51,446 nt of DNA from positions 1-51,446 of the forward strand of contig NZ_LT635844.1 in the NCBI RefSeq assembly GCF_900128485.1. Reading direction: 5' to 3'. The notes beneath the pieces were generated by a model. That model was not told the origin of the DNA. It was given only the letters and a program-made list of their open reading frames with translations, and made no database searches. The first letter of the stretch is position 1, and each line of letters starts with the position of its first letter. Source of the DNA: Duodenibacillus massiliensis (GTDB taxonomy: Bacteria; Pseudomonadota; Gammaproteobacteria; Burkholderiales; Burkholderiaceae_F). Made by a program: the position numbers and the translations under genes. Shown here in pieces: positions 29,747-38,883 of this stretch.

Positions 29747-29934
29747 AAAACAACCACACTTCTGTTTTTTCGGGGGCAGGACAAAATCTTTGCATAGCAG
29801 CCCGGAACGGCAGTCCGTACTGACGCAAAAAGCAGACAACACCCGGATCTTTGAAAAAAGGTTTGAAATTTTAGACGCTTGCAGGGGATTCACCAAATGC
29901 ACGCAGATCTATGATAAATAAACGTATTTCTAAG

Positions 29935-29943
29935 TTATCCACA
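29935..29943 (+). promoter_or_regulatory. Single DnaA box upstream of dnaA
   Basis: A perfect TTATCCACA lies about 190 bases upstream of the dnaA start. It is the only good box in the 508-base gap 29747-30254 and fits autoregulation better than an origin. The remainder of the gap holds the rpmH promoter and leader; I see no other gene. Confidence 0.65.
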
Positions 29944-30044
29944 ATGAATAGTGTTAGCGGTTTTTGATGACTACAAGATGCGGCGTTCGGAATTTTTTCC
30001 GGTGCCGGTTTCTAAAAAATTACGAGGGTTTTCAGGGTTTTGAG

Positions 30045-30074
30045 TTGACAGGAACACCTAAAATAGGGTGTAAT
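30045..30074 (+). promoter_or_regulatory. Promoter for the rpmH-rnpA unit
   Basis: A perfect -35 TTGACA (30045-30050) is followed after 18 bases by -10 TGTAAT (30069-30074). It implies an rpmH leader of about 170 bases. Confidence 0.72.
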
Positions 30075-30254
30075 ATCGGGTTCCCGCAGAAGCGCGTGGG
30101 CGAAATGCGTTTCGTCCGGGCTCTGCGGTTGCTGTTCACAGACCGGATTTTTAGTGTCTGTTGCTCCATTTTTTCTTTGGTTTTGCCGTCCTTTATCGCT
30201 GACGGGGAACCGTTGTTTTGTGACCTTTATATTCAAATAAGGTAAGGATTAATC

Positions 30255-30395
30255 ATGGCTACCAAACGTACTTATCAGCCTTCCAAGATCAAGCGTGTCC
30301 GTACGCACGGCTTCCTGGTTCGCTCCCGCACCAAGGGCGGTCGTCACGTTCTCGCTCGTCGCCGCGCCAAGGGGCGTCATAAGCTCGCCCTCTGA
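30255..30395 (+). CDS. rpmH: 50S ribosomal protein L34
   Basis: L34 is a small basic protein of the large ribosomal subunit. The frame encodes 46 residues: a start [20 protein letters not shown] and an end [18 protein letters not shown], which is the family pattern. It has a GGTAAGGATT SD region before the ATG. It is two residues longer than E. coli L34. rnpA follows after 29 bases, the universal arrangement. It is too short for many gene callers but unmistakable. Confidence 0.97.
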   Translation: MATKRTYQPSKIKRVRTHGFLVRSRTKGGRHVLARRRAKGRHKLAL

Positions 30396-30424
30396 TCGGC
30401 TCTCGGCTGATGCCGGGCTGAATC

Positions 30425-30880
30425 GTGAGTTCTGATCATATGCGATTGGGTTTTCCCCGTACCGTCCGGATCATCCGGTCCGAGGATTTCGGGGAGTTGT
30501 TACACTCGGACAGCCCTGCGACCATTCGACTCGGACGTGAACTGGCATCTGTTTCAGTGATTCTGAACAGTTGTGTCGGTCGCGTCCGATTTGGTTTTAC
30601 GGTGGGTAAGCACAATGCGCCGAGGTCTGTGGACCGGGCGTTGGTTAAACGTGTCATGCGGGACTGCTGCCGCAATAAGCTGCCGCAGTTTCGAGCTTTG
30701 GCTGCTCAACACGGTGTCGGACTGGAAATCGGTCTGCGCCTGAGAAGACCTCTGGGGCGTGTCGGCTCGGAGGCCATGACCGTGGATAATGCCAAGCGTC
30801 TGGTGCGCGAGAGCTCTGAACTCTGCCTTCAGGCCGTCGTCAGACGACTGCCGAAATCAGTTTCTCTGTACCGGAAGTGA
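30425..30880 (+). CDS. rnpA: Ribonuclease P protein component
   Basis: RnpA is the protein cofactor of RNase P, which trims tRNA 5' leaders. It has 151 residues from the GTG at 30425. The RNA-binding segment [26 protein letters not shown] carries a variant RNR motif (DRALVKR where DRNRVKR is usual). An ATG at 30440 gives 146 residues beginning [11 protein letters not shown] and is equally plausible. It lies between rpmH and yidD, as usual. Confidence 0.93.
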   Translation: MSSDHMRLGFPRTVRIIRSEDFGELLHSDSPATIRLGRELASVSVILNSCVGRVRFGFTVGKHNAPRSVDRALVKRVMRDCCRNKLPQFRALAAQHGVGLEIGLRLRRPLGRVGSEAMTVDNAKRLVRESSELCLQAVVRRLPKSVSLYRK

Positions 30881-30884
30881 CGCG

Positions 30885-31136
30885 ATGGCTGCAAAAGTGT
30901 GTATTGCCCTCATCCGTTTCTACCAGTTGGTATTCTCCGGCTGGGTCGGCTGGCAGTGCCGGTTCATACCGACCTGCTCCAATTACGCCATTGAAGCATT
31001 TCAGCGTTTCGGAGCAATCCGGGGACTGTGGCTGACGGCAGCGCGTCTGTGCCGTTGTCATCCTTTGGGCGGCAAGGGGTATGATCCTGTGCCTGAGACG
31101 TTCAGCTGGCGGTGCTGGAAGCATAGGGACAACTGA
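30885..31136 (+). CDS. yidD: Membrane protein insertion efficiency factor YidD
   Basis: YidD is a short amphipathic protein that helps YidC insert membrane proteins. From the ATG at 30885 it has 83 residues. The pattern [27 protein letters not shown] and [17 protein letters not shown] is diagnostic. It starts 4 bases after rnpA with a GGAAG site. A longer frame reaching into rnpA is rejected because the family starts near this ATG. Confidence 0.94.
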   Translation: MAAKVCIALIRFYQLVFSGWVGWQCRFIPTCSNYAIEAFQRFGAIRGLWLTAARLCRCHPLGGKGYDPVPETFSWRCWKHRDN

Positions 31137-31180
31137 GCTTTCTGCTTTGTTTATTCAAGACTTTATAAGATAGACCGGAT

Positions 31181-32914
31181 ATGGGTAGCGATTTTCAACG
31201 TACGATCCTGTGGGTTATTTTGGCCGCTTCAGTGTTTATGCTGTGGGATAACTGGCAGGTTTATAACGGCAAACCGTCCTTTTTCGGAACGCCGACGGCA
31301 CAGACCGAGACGGCTGATGGTAAGCAAGGCACTCAAACCCCTGCGGTTCCTGTTGCCGGAGCCGGTTCTGAGGCTGTTGCTAAGGGGATGGTGCAGACCA
31401 CCAAGGCAGTGCAACTTCAGAATGATCTTTTAAAGCTCAATATTGATGAACAGGGCGCTGTCGTCACGCGTGCCGAACTTCTGAAGGAATACAAAGAAGC
31501 AGACTGGACTGAAGTCGGTCTTGCCGGCATGATTCTCGGCAAGACGGCTCCCAAGCGCGAAAACATCGTGCTTTTTGATGTGACCCCGAAGCACGTTTAT
31601 GTGGCGCAGAGCGGTCTGATCGGCGGTGACTTTCCCAACCATAAATCGGCTTATAAATATATCGGAACGGAAACGTCCAACGCGATGGATAAGGAGCTTG
31701 GCCGGGAAGTCAAGGTGACGACGGCCAACTTTGAAAGCTCCCAGGGCGGAGTGACTGTTAAAAAGAGCTTCATCCTCTATGACGGACACTACGGCATTAC
31801 GGTCCGCGATACGATCGTTAATAACGGAACCGCGTCGGTGCAGCCGAGCATTTACTATCAGCTGACGCGTGACAGCGCCAAGCCCGAGGGTGAAAGCTCC
31901 TTCTACTACACCTACACCGGGCCTGCCGTTTATACCGAAGACGATAAGTTCAAGAAGATTGACTTTGATGATGCGGCAGAGCAAAAGCCCATCAAGTCTG
32001 ATAACGGCTGGGTAGCTATGATCCAGCACTACTTTGTGTCTGCCTGGGCTGATGTCCGCGGACAGAATGTGAAGACGCCGCGTGAGCTCTACACCTCCAA
32101 GCTCGACAATGATCTGTATGCCGTCGGTTCGATCATCCGCATGAATAAGATTGATCCCGGTCAGAGCGTTGTCAAGGAAGAAGTGCTTTATGTCGGACCT
32201 CAGGATCAGGCACGCCTTGCTTATATTGCCGACGGTCTGGATCTGGTGGTTGACTACGGCTGGCTCACGTTCCTTTCCAAGCCGATTTATTCAGTGCTGA
32301 ATTTCCTCTACGGTCTGGTCGGTAACTGGGGCTGGGCGATTGTGCTTCTGACCTGTCTGGTGAAGGCTATCCTCTACCCGATTTCCGCTGCCGGCTATAA
32401 GTCAATGGCCCGCATGAAGGAAGTGACGCCCCGCATGAAGGCCTTGCAGGAGCAGTACGGTAACGACAAGCAGCGCTACCAGCAGGCAATGATGGAACTC
32501 TATAAGAAAGAGAAGATCAACCCTGTGGGCGGCTGTCTGCCGATTGTGCTTCAGATTCCGGTGTTCCTGGCGCTTTACTGGGTGCTGCTTGCCAGCGTGG
32601 AACTGCGCGGCTCTGAATGGATTTTCTGGGTGACTGATCTTGCGATGCCGGATCCCTGGTTTATTCTGCCTGCCGTGATGATGCTCACGATGTTCCTGCA
32701 GATTAAGCTCAATCCGACGCCGACCGATCCGATGCAGGCCAAGATGATGGTCATCATGCCGCTGGTTTTCGGTGTGATGTTCTTCTTCTTCGCTTCCGGC
32801 CTGGTGCTCTACTGGCTCACGAACAATATTCTGTCCATTTGGCAGCAGTGGTACGTGAACCGTCAGATTGTGCAGGAAAGAGCCAACCGCATTGCTGCGG
32901 CTAAAGCGAAGTAA
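31181..32914 (+). CDS. yidC: Membrane protein insertase YidC
   Basis: YidC inserts proteins into the inner membrane, alone or with Sec. It has 577 residues in the Gram-negative form: an N-terminal anchor (about 7-24), a large periplasmic domain (about 70-345) with TRDSAKPEGESSFYYTYTGP, and the five-helix core from about 365 with the positively charged groove hairpin YKSMARMKEVTPRMK, then INPVGGCLPIVLQIPVF and a basic tail. It lies 44 bases after yidD and is followed by a terminator. Confidence 0.96.
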   Translation: MGSDFQRTILWVILAASVFMLWDNWQVYNGKPSFFGTPTAQTETADGKQGTQTPAVPVAGAGSEAVAKGMVQTTKAVQLQNDLLKLNIDEQGAVVTRAELLKEYKEADWTEVGLAGMILGKTAPKRENIVLFDVTPKHVYVAQSGLIGGDFPNHKSAYKYIGTETSNAMDKELGREVKVTTANFESSQGGVTVKKSFILYDGHYGITVRDTIVNNGTASVQPSIYYQLTRDSAKPEGESSFYYTYTGPAVYTEDDKFKKIDFDDAAEQKPIKSDNGWVAMIQHYFVSAWADVRGQNVKTPRELYTSKLDNDLYAVGSIIRMNKIDPGQSVVKEEVLYVGPQDQARLAYIADGLDLVVDYGWLTFLSKPIYSVLNFLYGLVGNWGWAIVLLTCLVKAILYPISAAGYKSMARMKEVTPRMKALQEQYGNDKQRYQQAMMELYKKEKINPVGGCLPIVLQIPVFLALYWVLLASVELRGSEWIFWVTDLAMPDPWFILPAVMMLTMFLQIKLNPTPTDPMQAKMMVIMPLVFGVMFFFFASGLVLYWLTNNILSIWQQWYVNRQIVQERANRIAAAKAK

Positions 32915-32938
32915 AACAAGCTCACAATCAGATTGAAT

Positions 32939-33265
32939 CTAAGTGCGGGAGGATGTTTCTTCCGCACTTTTTTTCGCTCTGAGTTTCCACATCAGCAAGG
33001 GAATCGGCCATAGCCAGGTGCTGATAAACCATAAAAGAATGTGACCGGCTGAAAATTTGGATTCAGCGCGGCAGGTCATTAAAAACACGGCGACAGCTCC
33101 GGTTACCACCCACAGCAGGAGGCCGCCGTAGATTGCAACACGCATGTTGTAGGTGTCGCCGAAACTGGCGCCGAGGTAAGCAGTGATCGGGACTGATGTT
33201 GCCACTGCAATGCAGGCACCGAAAAGGCCGGACAACGATATGGAAGATTTTTTTCTTAACGGCAT
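32939..33265 (-). CDS. Small membrane protein of unknown function
   Basis: The 108-residue protein has about three hydrophobic segments (about 10-30, 45-63, 74-92) and a basic C-terminus (WKLRAKKSAEETSSRT). I do not recognise a family. It sits on the minus strand, wedged between yidC and mnmE, which are usually adjacent. The terminator shared with yidC overlaps its stop. No clear SD is seen. Its codon use looks ordinary, so it is probably real but unassigned. Confidence 0.55.
   Translation of the reverse strand: MPLRKKSSISLSGLFGACIAVATSVPITAYLGASFGDTYNMRVAIYGGLLLWVVTGAVAVFLMTCRAESKFSAGHILLWFISTWLWPIPLLMWKLRAKKSAEETSSRT
32941..32975. terminator. Terminator after yidC
   Basis: AAGTGCGG and CCGCACTT form an 8-bp stem with a 13-base loop, followed by T6 on the plus strand. 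It ends the rpmH-yidC transcript. Confidence 0.87.
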
Positions 33266-33357
33266 AATGAAGGCAACTATTGTTCAAGTTCCGGGAATGT
33301 TACCTCAGACGACGAAATCGTCTGACGTGAAGCCGATAGACACAAAAAGACTCTGAT

Positions 33358-34728
33358 ATGTCCAACACTGATTACGATCCGATTGTTGCAAGGGCTACAG
33401 CCGCAGGACGCGGAGGCATCGGCATTATTCGCGTTTCAGGAAGTACTCAGGCTCTCTCCGTCATTTGTGAAGCGCTTTTTCCCGGAAAAGTTCTTAAACC
33501 GAGAACGGCCTTTCTGCTGCCTGTGCGAAGCGCAGCAGGAGATCTGATTGACCAAGTTGTTGTGCTGAAGTTTCAGGGCCCTCACTCCTACACAGGAGAA
33601 GACGTTTTGGAAATCCAGGCCCACGGCGGACCGGCGGTCTTGCAGATGATTCAGAGCCGGGTTCTGGAGGTCGGTGCAGCGGTCGAACTGCGACTTGCCG
33701 AGCCCGGAGAGTTTTCCAAAAGAGCGTTTTTAAACGGACGGATGGATTTGACGCAGGCCGAAGCCGTGGCCGACCTGATTGATGCCGGAAGTGCGTCTGC
33801 CGCGCGGGCCGCAGCCCGTTCCCTTCAGGGCGTTTTTTCGCAGAAGGTTTATGAGATAGCCGAACATCTCACCAATCTTCGTGCCTATGTTGAAGCTACA
33901 CTCGATTTTCCGGAAGAAGACATTGACTTTATTAACGACGGCAGAGTTGCCAGACAGGTTGATGATATTCTGAAGGAACTGACAGATCTTGAAGAACGTG
34001 CACTTTATGGAAAGGTATTGCGCGACGGCTTGACGGTTGTGATGGCCGGGGCTCCGAATGTCGGGAAAAGTTCGCTGATGAATGCTTTGGCACAAAATGA
34101 AGTTGCCATTGTGACTGATATTGCTGGAACGACCCGCGATCGTATAGAGCACGATATTGATCTGGATGGGCTTTTGATTCATCTGATAGATACGGCCGGC
34201 GTCAGAGAGACGGATGATCCGGTGGAAAAAATTGGTGTTGAAAGAACTCTGCAGGCGGTAGAGACGGCGGATGTTGTTTTGACTTTGGTTGACGGTACAG
34301 ACAAAACGGCGGTCAGTGATACGGCTCAAACCTGGATCCGAAACAGACTGCGCGAAGGTGTTACAGAAGTGTTGGTCATGAATAAGATTGACCTTGGGGT
34401 TGATCAGGGCAAGATTCCGGACGGAGCCGTCTGTATTTCAGCCAAGACCGGAGAGGGTATTGATGCATTACTGGAGAAATTAAAGAAGATTTCCGGAAAT
34501 GGCATTGATTTTGAAGGAAATTTCTCAGCGAGAACCCGTCACTTGACAGCGATTGCAAAAGCGAAGTCGCATTTGATTCAAGTGCAGGAATCTTTGCAGT
34601 CTATGACGCTGGAACTCGTTGCTGAAGAACTTCGCCTGGCGCTTAATGAGTTAGGTACGATAACCGGGCAGATTTTGCCGGATGATCTCCTTGGAATCAT
34701 TTTCTCTAAATTCTGCATTGGAAAATAA
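33358..34728 (+). CDS. mnmE: tRNA modification GTPase MnmE
   Basis: MnmE works with MnmG to make the cmnm5 group on wobble U34 of certain tRNAs. It has 456 residues. The N-terminal folate-binding domain has PIVARATAAGRGGIGIIRVSG. The GTPase domain has P-loop GAPNVGKSS, G2/G3 IAGTTRDRIEH and DTAGVRET, and G4 MNKID. The C-terminus ends in the catalytic FCIGK. The partner mnmG lies 871 bases downstream, separated by the parS array. Confidence 0.96.
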   Translation: MSNTDYDPIVARATAAGRGGIGIIRVSGSTQALSVICEALFPGKVLKPRTAFLLPVRSAAGDLIDQVVVLKFQGPHSYTGEDVLEIQAHGGPAVLQMIQSRVLEVGAAVELRLAEPGEFSKRAFLNGRMDLTQAEAVADLIDAGSASAARAAARSLQGVFSQKVYEIAEHLTNLRAYVEATLDFPEEDIDFINDGRVARQVDDILKELTDLEERALYGKVLRDGLTVVMAGAPNVGKSSLMNALAQNEVAIVTDIAGTTRDRIEHDIDLDGLLIHLIDTAGVRETDDPVEKIGVERTLQAVETADVVLTLVDGTDKTAVSDTAQTWIRNRLREGVTEVLVMNKIDLGVDQGKIPDGAVCISAKTGEGIDALLEKLKKISGNGIDFEGNFSARTRHLTAIAKAKSHLIQVQESLQSMTLELVAEELRLALNELGTITGQILPDDLLGIIFSKFCIGK

Positions 34729-34734
34729 GGCGAA

Positions 34735-34750
34735 TGTTTCACGTGAAACA
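34735..34750. promoter_or_regulatory. parS: parS site 1
   Basis: TGTTTCACGTGAAACA, a perfect 16-bp palindrome, lies 7 bases after the mnmE stop. It begins the first tandem unit. Confidence 0.93.
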
Positions 34751-34850
34751 TTCGTGCAGCTGAATCTGTTCCTTTATCAAAAAAATCTGAGTAGCAGAAG
34801 ACTGAGAATTTGCCGTCAACAGATATCGGAATCAGTCATAAGTTCCTTAA

Positions 34851-34866
34851 CGGTCCACGTGAAACA
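34851..34866. promoter_or_regulatory. parS: Degenerate parS site
   Basis: CGGTCCACGTGAAACA has a perfect right half and three mismatches on the left. It corresponds to the perfect site at 35131 in the second tandem unit, so it is probably decayed. Confidence 0.5.
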
Positions 34867-35016
34867 TTTTTGTTGTACACGCCTTGCGAATGGATAACGT
34901 TAATCCACTATTAGATGCTGAAGTGATCCGATGACTTCTATGTGGACGGTTTTGATGTCCGGTGGTTGTGTTTTCGGATCTAATGGTTATTGAGCAAGGT
35001 GTAAGTGGGATTGAAA

Positions 35017-35032
35017 TGTTTCACGTGAAACA
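35017..35032. promoter_or_regulatory. parS: parS site 2
   Basis: TGTTTCACGTGAAACA, perfect. It begins the second tandem unit. Confidence 0.93.
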
Positions 35033-35130
35033 TTCATGCAGCTGAATCTGTCGCTTTATCAAAAAACTGAGTGGCAGAAGACTGAGTATCTGCCGTCAAC
35101 AGAGGCCGGGATCTGGCACGAGTTTCTTTA

Positions 35131-35146
35131 TGTTCCACGTGAAACA
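35131..35146. promoter_or_regulatory. parS: parS site 3
   Basis: TGTTCCACGTGAAACA, a perfect match to the consensus with C at the variable position. A half-site, TGTTTCACGTGG, follows at 35157. Confidence 0.92.
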
Positions 35147-35372
35147 TTTTTTATCTTGTTTCACGTGGTCTGGAAATGGATAACGTTCATTACTGTAAAG
35201 ACGTTGAATCGACCTGATGAACTTCTGTGTGGCTTGTTTTTGTTGTTCGCAAGTCGGGTTCTTAGATTTGGTAAGAGTATTGTGTAGGGCGTAAAGGGAG
35301 TTGAAATACTGATGTTGTCAGTGTTTCTGAGCTGTCTTACGGGTGTTTTACAAGGAATTGAGATAGGGTGTT

Positions 35373-35388
35373 TGTTTCACGTGAAGCA
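35373..35388. promoter_or_regulatory. parS: parS site 4 (one mismatch)
   Basis: TGTTTCACGTGAAGCA differs from the consensus at one position of the right half. A further left half-site, TGTTTCAC, lies at 35456. Confidence 0.78.
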
Positions 35389-35479
35389 TTTTGACCGGGG
35401 AACTAAAAGAGAAATAGTGGAGGTGATAACATTCCGCCTGAGTTTTGGTAATAATTGTTTCACATTCGGAATCATGAAT

Positions 35480-35495
35480 TGTTCCACGTGAAACA
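35480..35495. promoter_or_regulatory. parS: parS site 5
   Basis: TGTTCCACGTGAAACA, perfect. Confidence 0.92.
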
Positions 35496-35572
35496 TTAAA
35501 ACTCCCCCGGAATCTTCTCTTGTGGATGCGGATTTGTAGCTGAATCCGATTGTACTGATTGATGAAAACCGA

Positions 35573-35588
35573 TGTTCCACGTGAAACA
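35573..35588. promoter_or_regulatory. parS: parS site 6, next to the mnmG start
   Basis: TGTTCCACGTGAAACA, perfect. It ends 11 bases before the mnmG ATG and takes the place of any Shine-Dalgarno sequence, so ParB bound here could affect mnmG expression. Confidence 0.92.
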
Positions 35589-35599
35589 TCGTTCGTAAA

Positions 35600-37510
35600 A
35601 TGAATTATCCGGATACTTTTGATGTCGTTGTAATCGGCTGCGGGCATGCTGGTGCTGAGGCGGCTTTGGCTTCTGCTCGGATCGGAGCTAAGACCTTACT
35701 TATTACACATAACGTTGAGACGATTGGTCAGCTCTCTTGTAATCCCTCAATCGGTGGAATCGGAAAGGGACATTTGGTTAAAGAACTGGATGCAATGGGC
35801 GGAGCCATGGGGGCTGTGACGGACTGTGCCGGTATCCAGTTTCGGATATTAAATAGTTCGAAGGGGCCGGCTGTACGCGCAACACGTGCTCAGATTGACC
35901 GGAATCTCTATAGAACAGAGATGCGGCGCAGAGTTGAAAATCAGATGAATTTGTGGATTTTTCAACAGGAAGCTGAAGATATTCTTCTTGAGAACGGCGC
36001 GGTTTGTGGCGTTGAAGTCAGAGCCGGCCTTCGTTTTAAGTGCCGGAAAGTTGTATTAAGCGCAGGAACATTTCTTAACGGTTTGGTCCATATCGGACTG
36101 GAACATTATTCTGCGGGCAGAGCAGGAGATCCTGCTTCGCTTCGTTTGGCGCAAAAGTTGATTGATGCTGGGCTGATCCAGGGACGTCTTAAAACGGGGA
36201 CGCCGGCCCGTATCGACGGACGTACGATTGATTTTTCAAAGTGTATTGAACAACCCGGGGATCTGAATCCGGTTCCGCATTTTTCTTTGATGGAACCGTA
36301 TATTGATCATCCGCGGCAGGTGCCTTGCTGGATTACACACACGAATAAGGAAATGCACGAGATTATCCTGAGTAATCTGGACAGATCTCCGATGTATTCC
36401 GGTGTAATCAAAGGAATCGGACCCCGTTATTGTCCTTCGATTGAAGATAAGGTTCAGCGTTTTGCCGGTAAAGACAGTCACCAAATTTTTTTGGAGCCCG
36501 AGGGCTTAACGACAAATGAGTTCTATCCGAACGGTATTTCCACCTCTTTGCCGTTTGATGTGCAGCTCAAAATGATTCATTGCGTCCCCGGGTTGGAAAA
36601 TGCCTACATGGTGCGCCCCGGGTACGCTATTGAGTATGACTTTTATGATCCCAGGGATCTTCACCGGACCTTGGAAACAAAAAAGATTAAGGGACTCTTT
36701 TTTGCCGGTCAGATCAACGGAACAACGGGGTATGAAGAAGCTGCTGCACAAGGTTTGCTTGCCGGTGCCAATGCTGCACTGAGTGCCTTGAATCGTGAGC
36801 AGTGGACGCCGAGCCGGACAACCTCATACCTTGGTGTGATGGTGGATGATCTGACCACGAAGGGGGTGACCGAGCCCTACCGAATGTTTACAAGCCGCGC
36901 CGAATACCGCTTGAGCCTGCGTGAGGATAACGCTGATGCGAGACTGTCGGAAACAGCACATAAGCTCGGCCTTCTTTCTGAAGAAAAATGGGCCCGCTAT
37001 GCTCGTAAACATGAGGCGGTACAGCGAGAAATCGAGCGATTGAAGTCGACCTGGGTGAATCCGATGATTGTGAGTCAGGCCGATTGTGAACGTGTTCTCG
37101 GTAAGAAAATTGAGCGGGAGTATTCACTCGCTCAGCTTTTGTCCCGTCCCAATACCGTTTATGAAGAGCTGATGACGCTTAAAAAAGCGGACGGATCGTT
37201 GGTCTCTGATAAAAAACTCGGAGATGCGGCACAAGTCGAGCAAGTCGACATTGCCATGAAGTACAGCGGTTATATAGAAAGGCAGAAGTCGGAAATAGCC
37301 AAGACAACTGCTAATGAAGAACTGCGTATTCCTTCGGATATTGATTACGACACGGTGGGCGGATTATCTTTTGAAGTCAGACAAAAGCTCAAAGCAATGA
37401 GACCGGAAACACTCGGACAGGCGGGACGAATTTCCGGTGTAACTCCAGCAGCTGTCTCGCTGCTCTTAATCCATCTGAAACGTCGTCAGTTCGGCCTGGA
37501 GAAGTTATGA
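35600..37510 (+). CDS. mnmG: tRNA uridine-5-carboxymethylaminomethyl modification enzyme MnmG
   Basis: MnmG (GidA) is the FAD subunit that acts with MnmE on U34 of tRNA. It has 636 residues. The FAD-binding start is [20 protein letters not shown], followed by [36 protein letters not shown] and [20 protein letters not shown], and the C-terminal [20 protein letters not shown] that contacts MnmE. The ATG at 35600 fits the family start but has no SD; a parS site lies just upstream. It overlaps rsmG by four bases. Confidence 0.96.
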   Translation: MNYPDTFDVVVIGCGHAGAEAALASARIGAKTLLITHNVETIGQLSCNPSIGGIGKGHLVKELDAMGGAMGAVTDCAGIQFRILNSSKGPAVRATRAQIDRNLYRTEMRRRVENQMNLWIFQQEAEDILLENGAVCGVEVRAGLRFKCRKVVLSAGTFLNGLVHIGLEHYSAGRAGDPASLRLAQKLIDAGLIQGRLKTGTPARIDGRTIDFSKCIEQPGDLNPVPHFSLMEPYIDHPRQVPCWITHTNKEMHEIILSNLDRSPMYSGVIKGIGPRYCPSIEDKVQRFAGKDSHQIFLEPEGLTTNEFYPNGISTSLPFDVQLKMIHCVPGLENAYMVRPGYAIEYDFYDPRDLHRTLETKKIKGLFFAGQINGTTGYEEAAAQGLLAGANAALSALNREQWTPSRTTSYLGVMVDDLTTKGVTEPYRMFTSRAEYRLSLREDNADARLSETAHKLGLLSEEKWARYARKHEAVQREIERLKSTWVNPMIVSQADCERVLGKKIEREYSLAQLLSRPNTVYEELMTLKKADGSLVSDKKLGDAAQVEQVDIAMKYSGYIERQKSEIAKTTANEELRIPSDIDYDTVGGLSFEVRQKLKAMRPETLGQAGRISGVTPAAVSLLLIHLKRRQFGLEKL

Positions 37511-38154
37511 CAACATGGACGGTCACTGAAACTTCTGTGCGTGATGCCGTTGCTCGGACGGATCTGGATGTCAGCGCTCAACAGATCGGGCAACTGACCC
37601 GGTATGTGAATCTCTTGCTGCAGTGGAATTCCACATACAACCTGACAAGCATCACGTCGGTTGATTCTGTACTGAAACTGCATCTGCTCGATTCTTTATC
37701 GCTTGTCTCTGCTCTGAACACAAAAGTTATTGATGGGAAACGCCTTTTGGATGTCGGCAGTGGCGGCGGACTGCCCGTGGTTCCTTTGGCTGTCATGAGA
37801 CCGGATATTGACTGCAGTGCCGTGGATGCCGTTAAAAAGAAGACTGTCTTTTTAAAGCAGGTAAGCGCGGTTTGCGGGCTTAAAAATCTGCATGTCTGTC
37901 ATGACAGGGTTGAAAAGCTGCAGCTTCCGGCTTTTGACGTGATTACAAGCCGCGCTTTTGCCTCATTGATTGACATGGTCACCTGGACCGAACATCTGCT
38001 CTCTGAGAACGGTCAATGGCTCGCCATGAAAGGAAAGTTGCCTGTTGATGAGATCGCAGCGCTTCCGGCTGATCGGTTTGATGTCTCTGTTTCTGATCTG
38101 ATTGTTCCGGGATTGGAGGCGCAAAGGCATTTGGTTTGTATTAAAAAGAAATAA
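37507..38154 (+). CDS. rsmG: 16S rRNA (guanine527-N7)-methyltransferase
   Basis: RsmG (GidB) methylates G527 of 16S rRNA with SAM. It has 215 residues. Motifs: [39 protein letters not shown] (SAM-binding loop) and [15 protein letters not shown]. The start ATG overlaps the mnmG stop (ATGA), the usual coupling in origin-proximal mnmG-rsmG-parA-parB clusters. Confidence 0.95.
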   Translation: MTTWTVTETSVRDAVARTDLDVSAQQIGQLTRYVNLLLQWNSTYNLTSITSVDSVLKLHLLDSLSLVSALNTKVIDGKRLLDVGSGGGLPVVPLAVMRPDIDCSAVDAVKKKTVFLKQVSAVCGLKNLHVCHDRVEKLQLPAFDVITSRAFASLIDMVTWTEHLLSENGQWLAMKGKLPVDEIAALPADRFDVSVSDLIVPGLEAQRHLVCIKKK

Positions 38155-38199
38155 TTTCTTTTTAAATCAATTAATTAATATTTTTCTTGGGGATGCAGC

Positions 38200-38856
38200 A
38201 TGTTTGAAACAGAAATTTCCAATGCATACTCAACAGCCCTGTTCGTTTTTGTCTCATTTTTCCCGGTATTGAACGCCATCGGCGGTGCCATGTTTTTTCT
38301 GACACTCACCAACGGTGTGGATTCAGCCTCAAGAGCGCAGCTGGCAAACCGCATTGCGATCTACTCGATTATTGTGTTGTTTGTCAGCATGTATGCCGGC
38401 AACATCATTCTGAACTTTTTCGGCATTTCGATCGCAACGCTGCGCGTGGCGGGCGGTATTGTGCTTTTTGGTGCCGGCTGGCAGGCTTTGAATGCGCCGT
38501 CACAGGATGACAGTGATGCGCCGCCCAAACCGAAAAGTGCGAGAGCTCTGTCTTCGATGGCGTTCTATCCGTTCACATTGCCTTTGACGACCGGTCCGGG
38601 GGCTATTTCGGTGGCCGTGGCTGTCGGTGCCACACCGGTAAGAGACGTCGGTGACGTGATCGGCTGTATCGTCGGTGTTTTACTGAGCGGTTTTGTGATC
38701 TGGGTCTGTTACCGGTTCTGCGACCGCATCAACCGTTCAGTGGGAGCAGCCGGAGCAGATGCGCTGGCAAGAATTTTTGCATTCATTCTGATTTGTCTTG
38801 GGGTTACGATCTTCTGGACAGGTTTTTCAGAACTTTGGGCAACGTTGCCGCGATGA
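38200..38856 (+). CDS. MarC family membrane protein
   Basis: The 218-residue protein has about six membrane helices and matches the MarC (UPF0056) family: FFPVLNAIGGAMFFLTLT, RVAGGIVLFGAGWQAL, and FYPFTLPLTTGPGAISVAVAVG, the family's signature loop. Despite the name, no drug-resistance role is established. It has a GGGG SD-like site before the ATG. It interrupts the rsmG-parA junction, where many Betaproteobacteria have the genes adjacent. Confidence 0.87.
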   Translation: MFETEISNAYSTALFVFVSFFPVLNAIGGAMFFLTLTNGVDSASRAQLANRIAIYSIIVLFVSMYAGNIILNFFGISIATLRVAGGIVLFGAGWQALNAPSQDDSDAPPKPKSARALSSMAFYPFTLPLTTGPGAISVAVAVGATPVRDVGDVIGCIVGVLLSGFVIWVCYRFCDRINRSVGAAGADALARIFAFILICLGVTIFWTGFSELWATLPR

Positions 38857-38883
38857 TCAGGTTTTATTAAAAGGGAGTCACTC

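Larger units (their letters stand above)
34735..35306 (+). repeat. Diverged tandem duplication carrying parS sites
   Basis: Unit 1 (34735-35016) and unit 2 (35017-about 35306) align from the leading parS site. Both have CAGCTGAATCTGT followed by CTTTATCAAAAA, then AGCAGAAGACTGAG or GGCAGAAGACTGAG, TGCCGTCAACAGA, CCACGTGAAACATTTTT and ATGGATAACGTT, and end in TTGAAA. The middle has drifted. It is an old duplication of a parS module. Confidence 0.75.
34729..35599. other. parS: parS centromere array between mnmE and mnmG
   Basis: This 871-base non-coding gap carries five perfect parS palindromes (consensus TGTTNCACGTGAAACA), one with a single mismatch, and three half or degenerate sites. ParB, encoded 4 kb downstream with ParA, should load here and spread. 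The GC content is lower than in the flanking genes and short open frames here have no SD. The sites are listed separately. Confidence 0.9.

Noticed and set aside
29747-29902. 52-codon N-terminal extension of dnaA
   Set aside because: The extension is unlike any DnaA; the ATG at 29746 gives the standard start MSEFWNRCL.
29747-30254. dnaA-rpmH gap as oriC
   Set aside because: Only one DnaA box is present and there is no long AT-rich tract; the gap is better explained by the dnaA and rpmH promoters and leader.
34682-35287. Two short open frames (71 and 83 codons) in the parS gap
   Set aside because: They have no SD, share a start only because the region is duplicated, run through parS palindromes, and resemble no protein.
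34735-35588. Repeated 16-mers that could suggest a CRISPR array
   Set aside because: The repeats are perfect palindromes of the parS consensus with irregular spacing (114 to 242 bases), and no cas genes are near.
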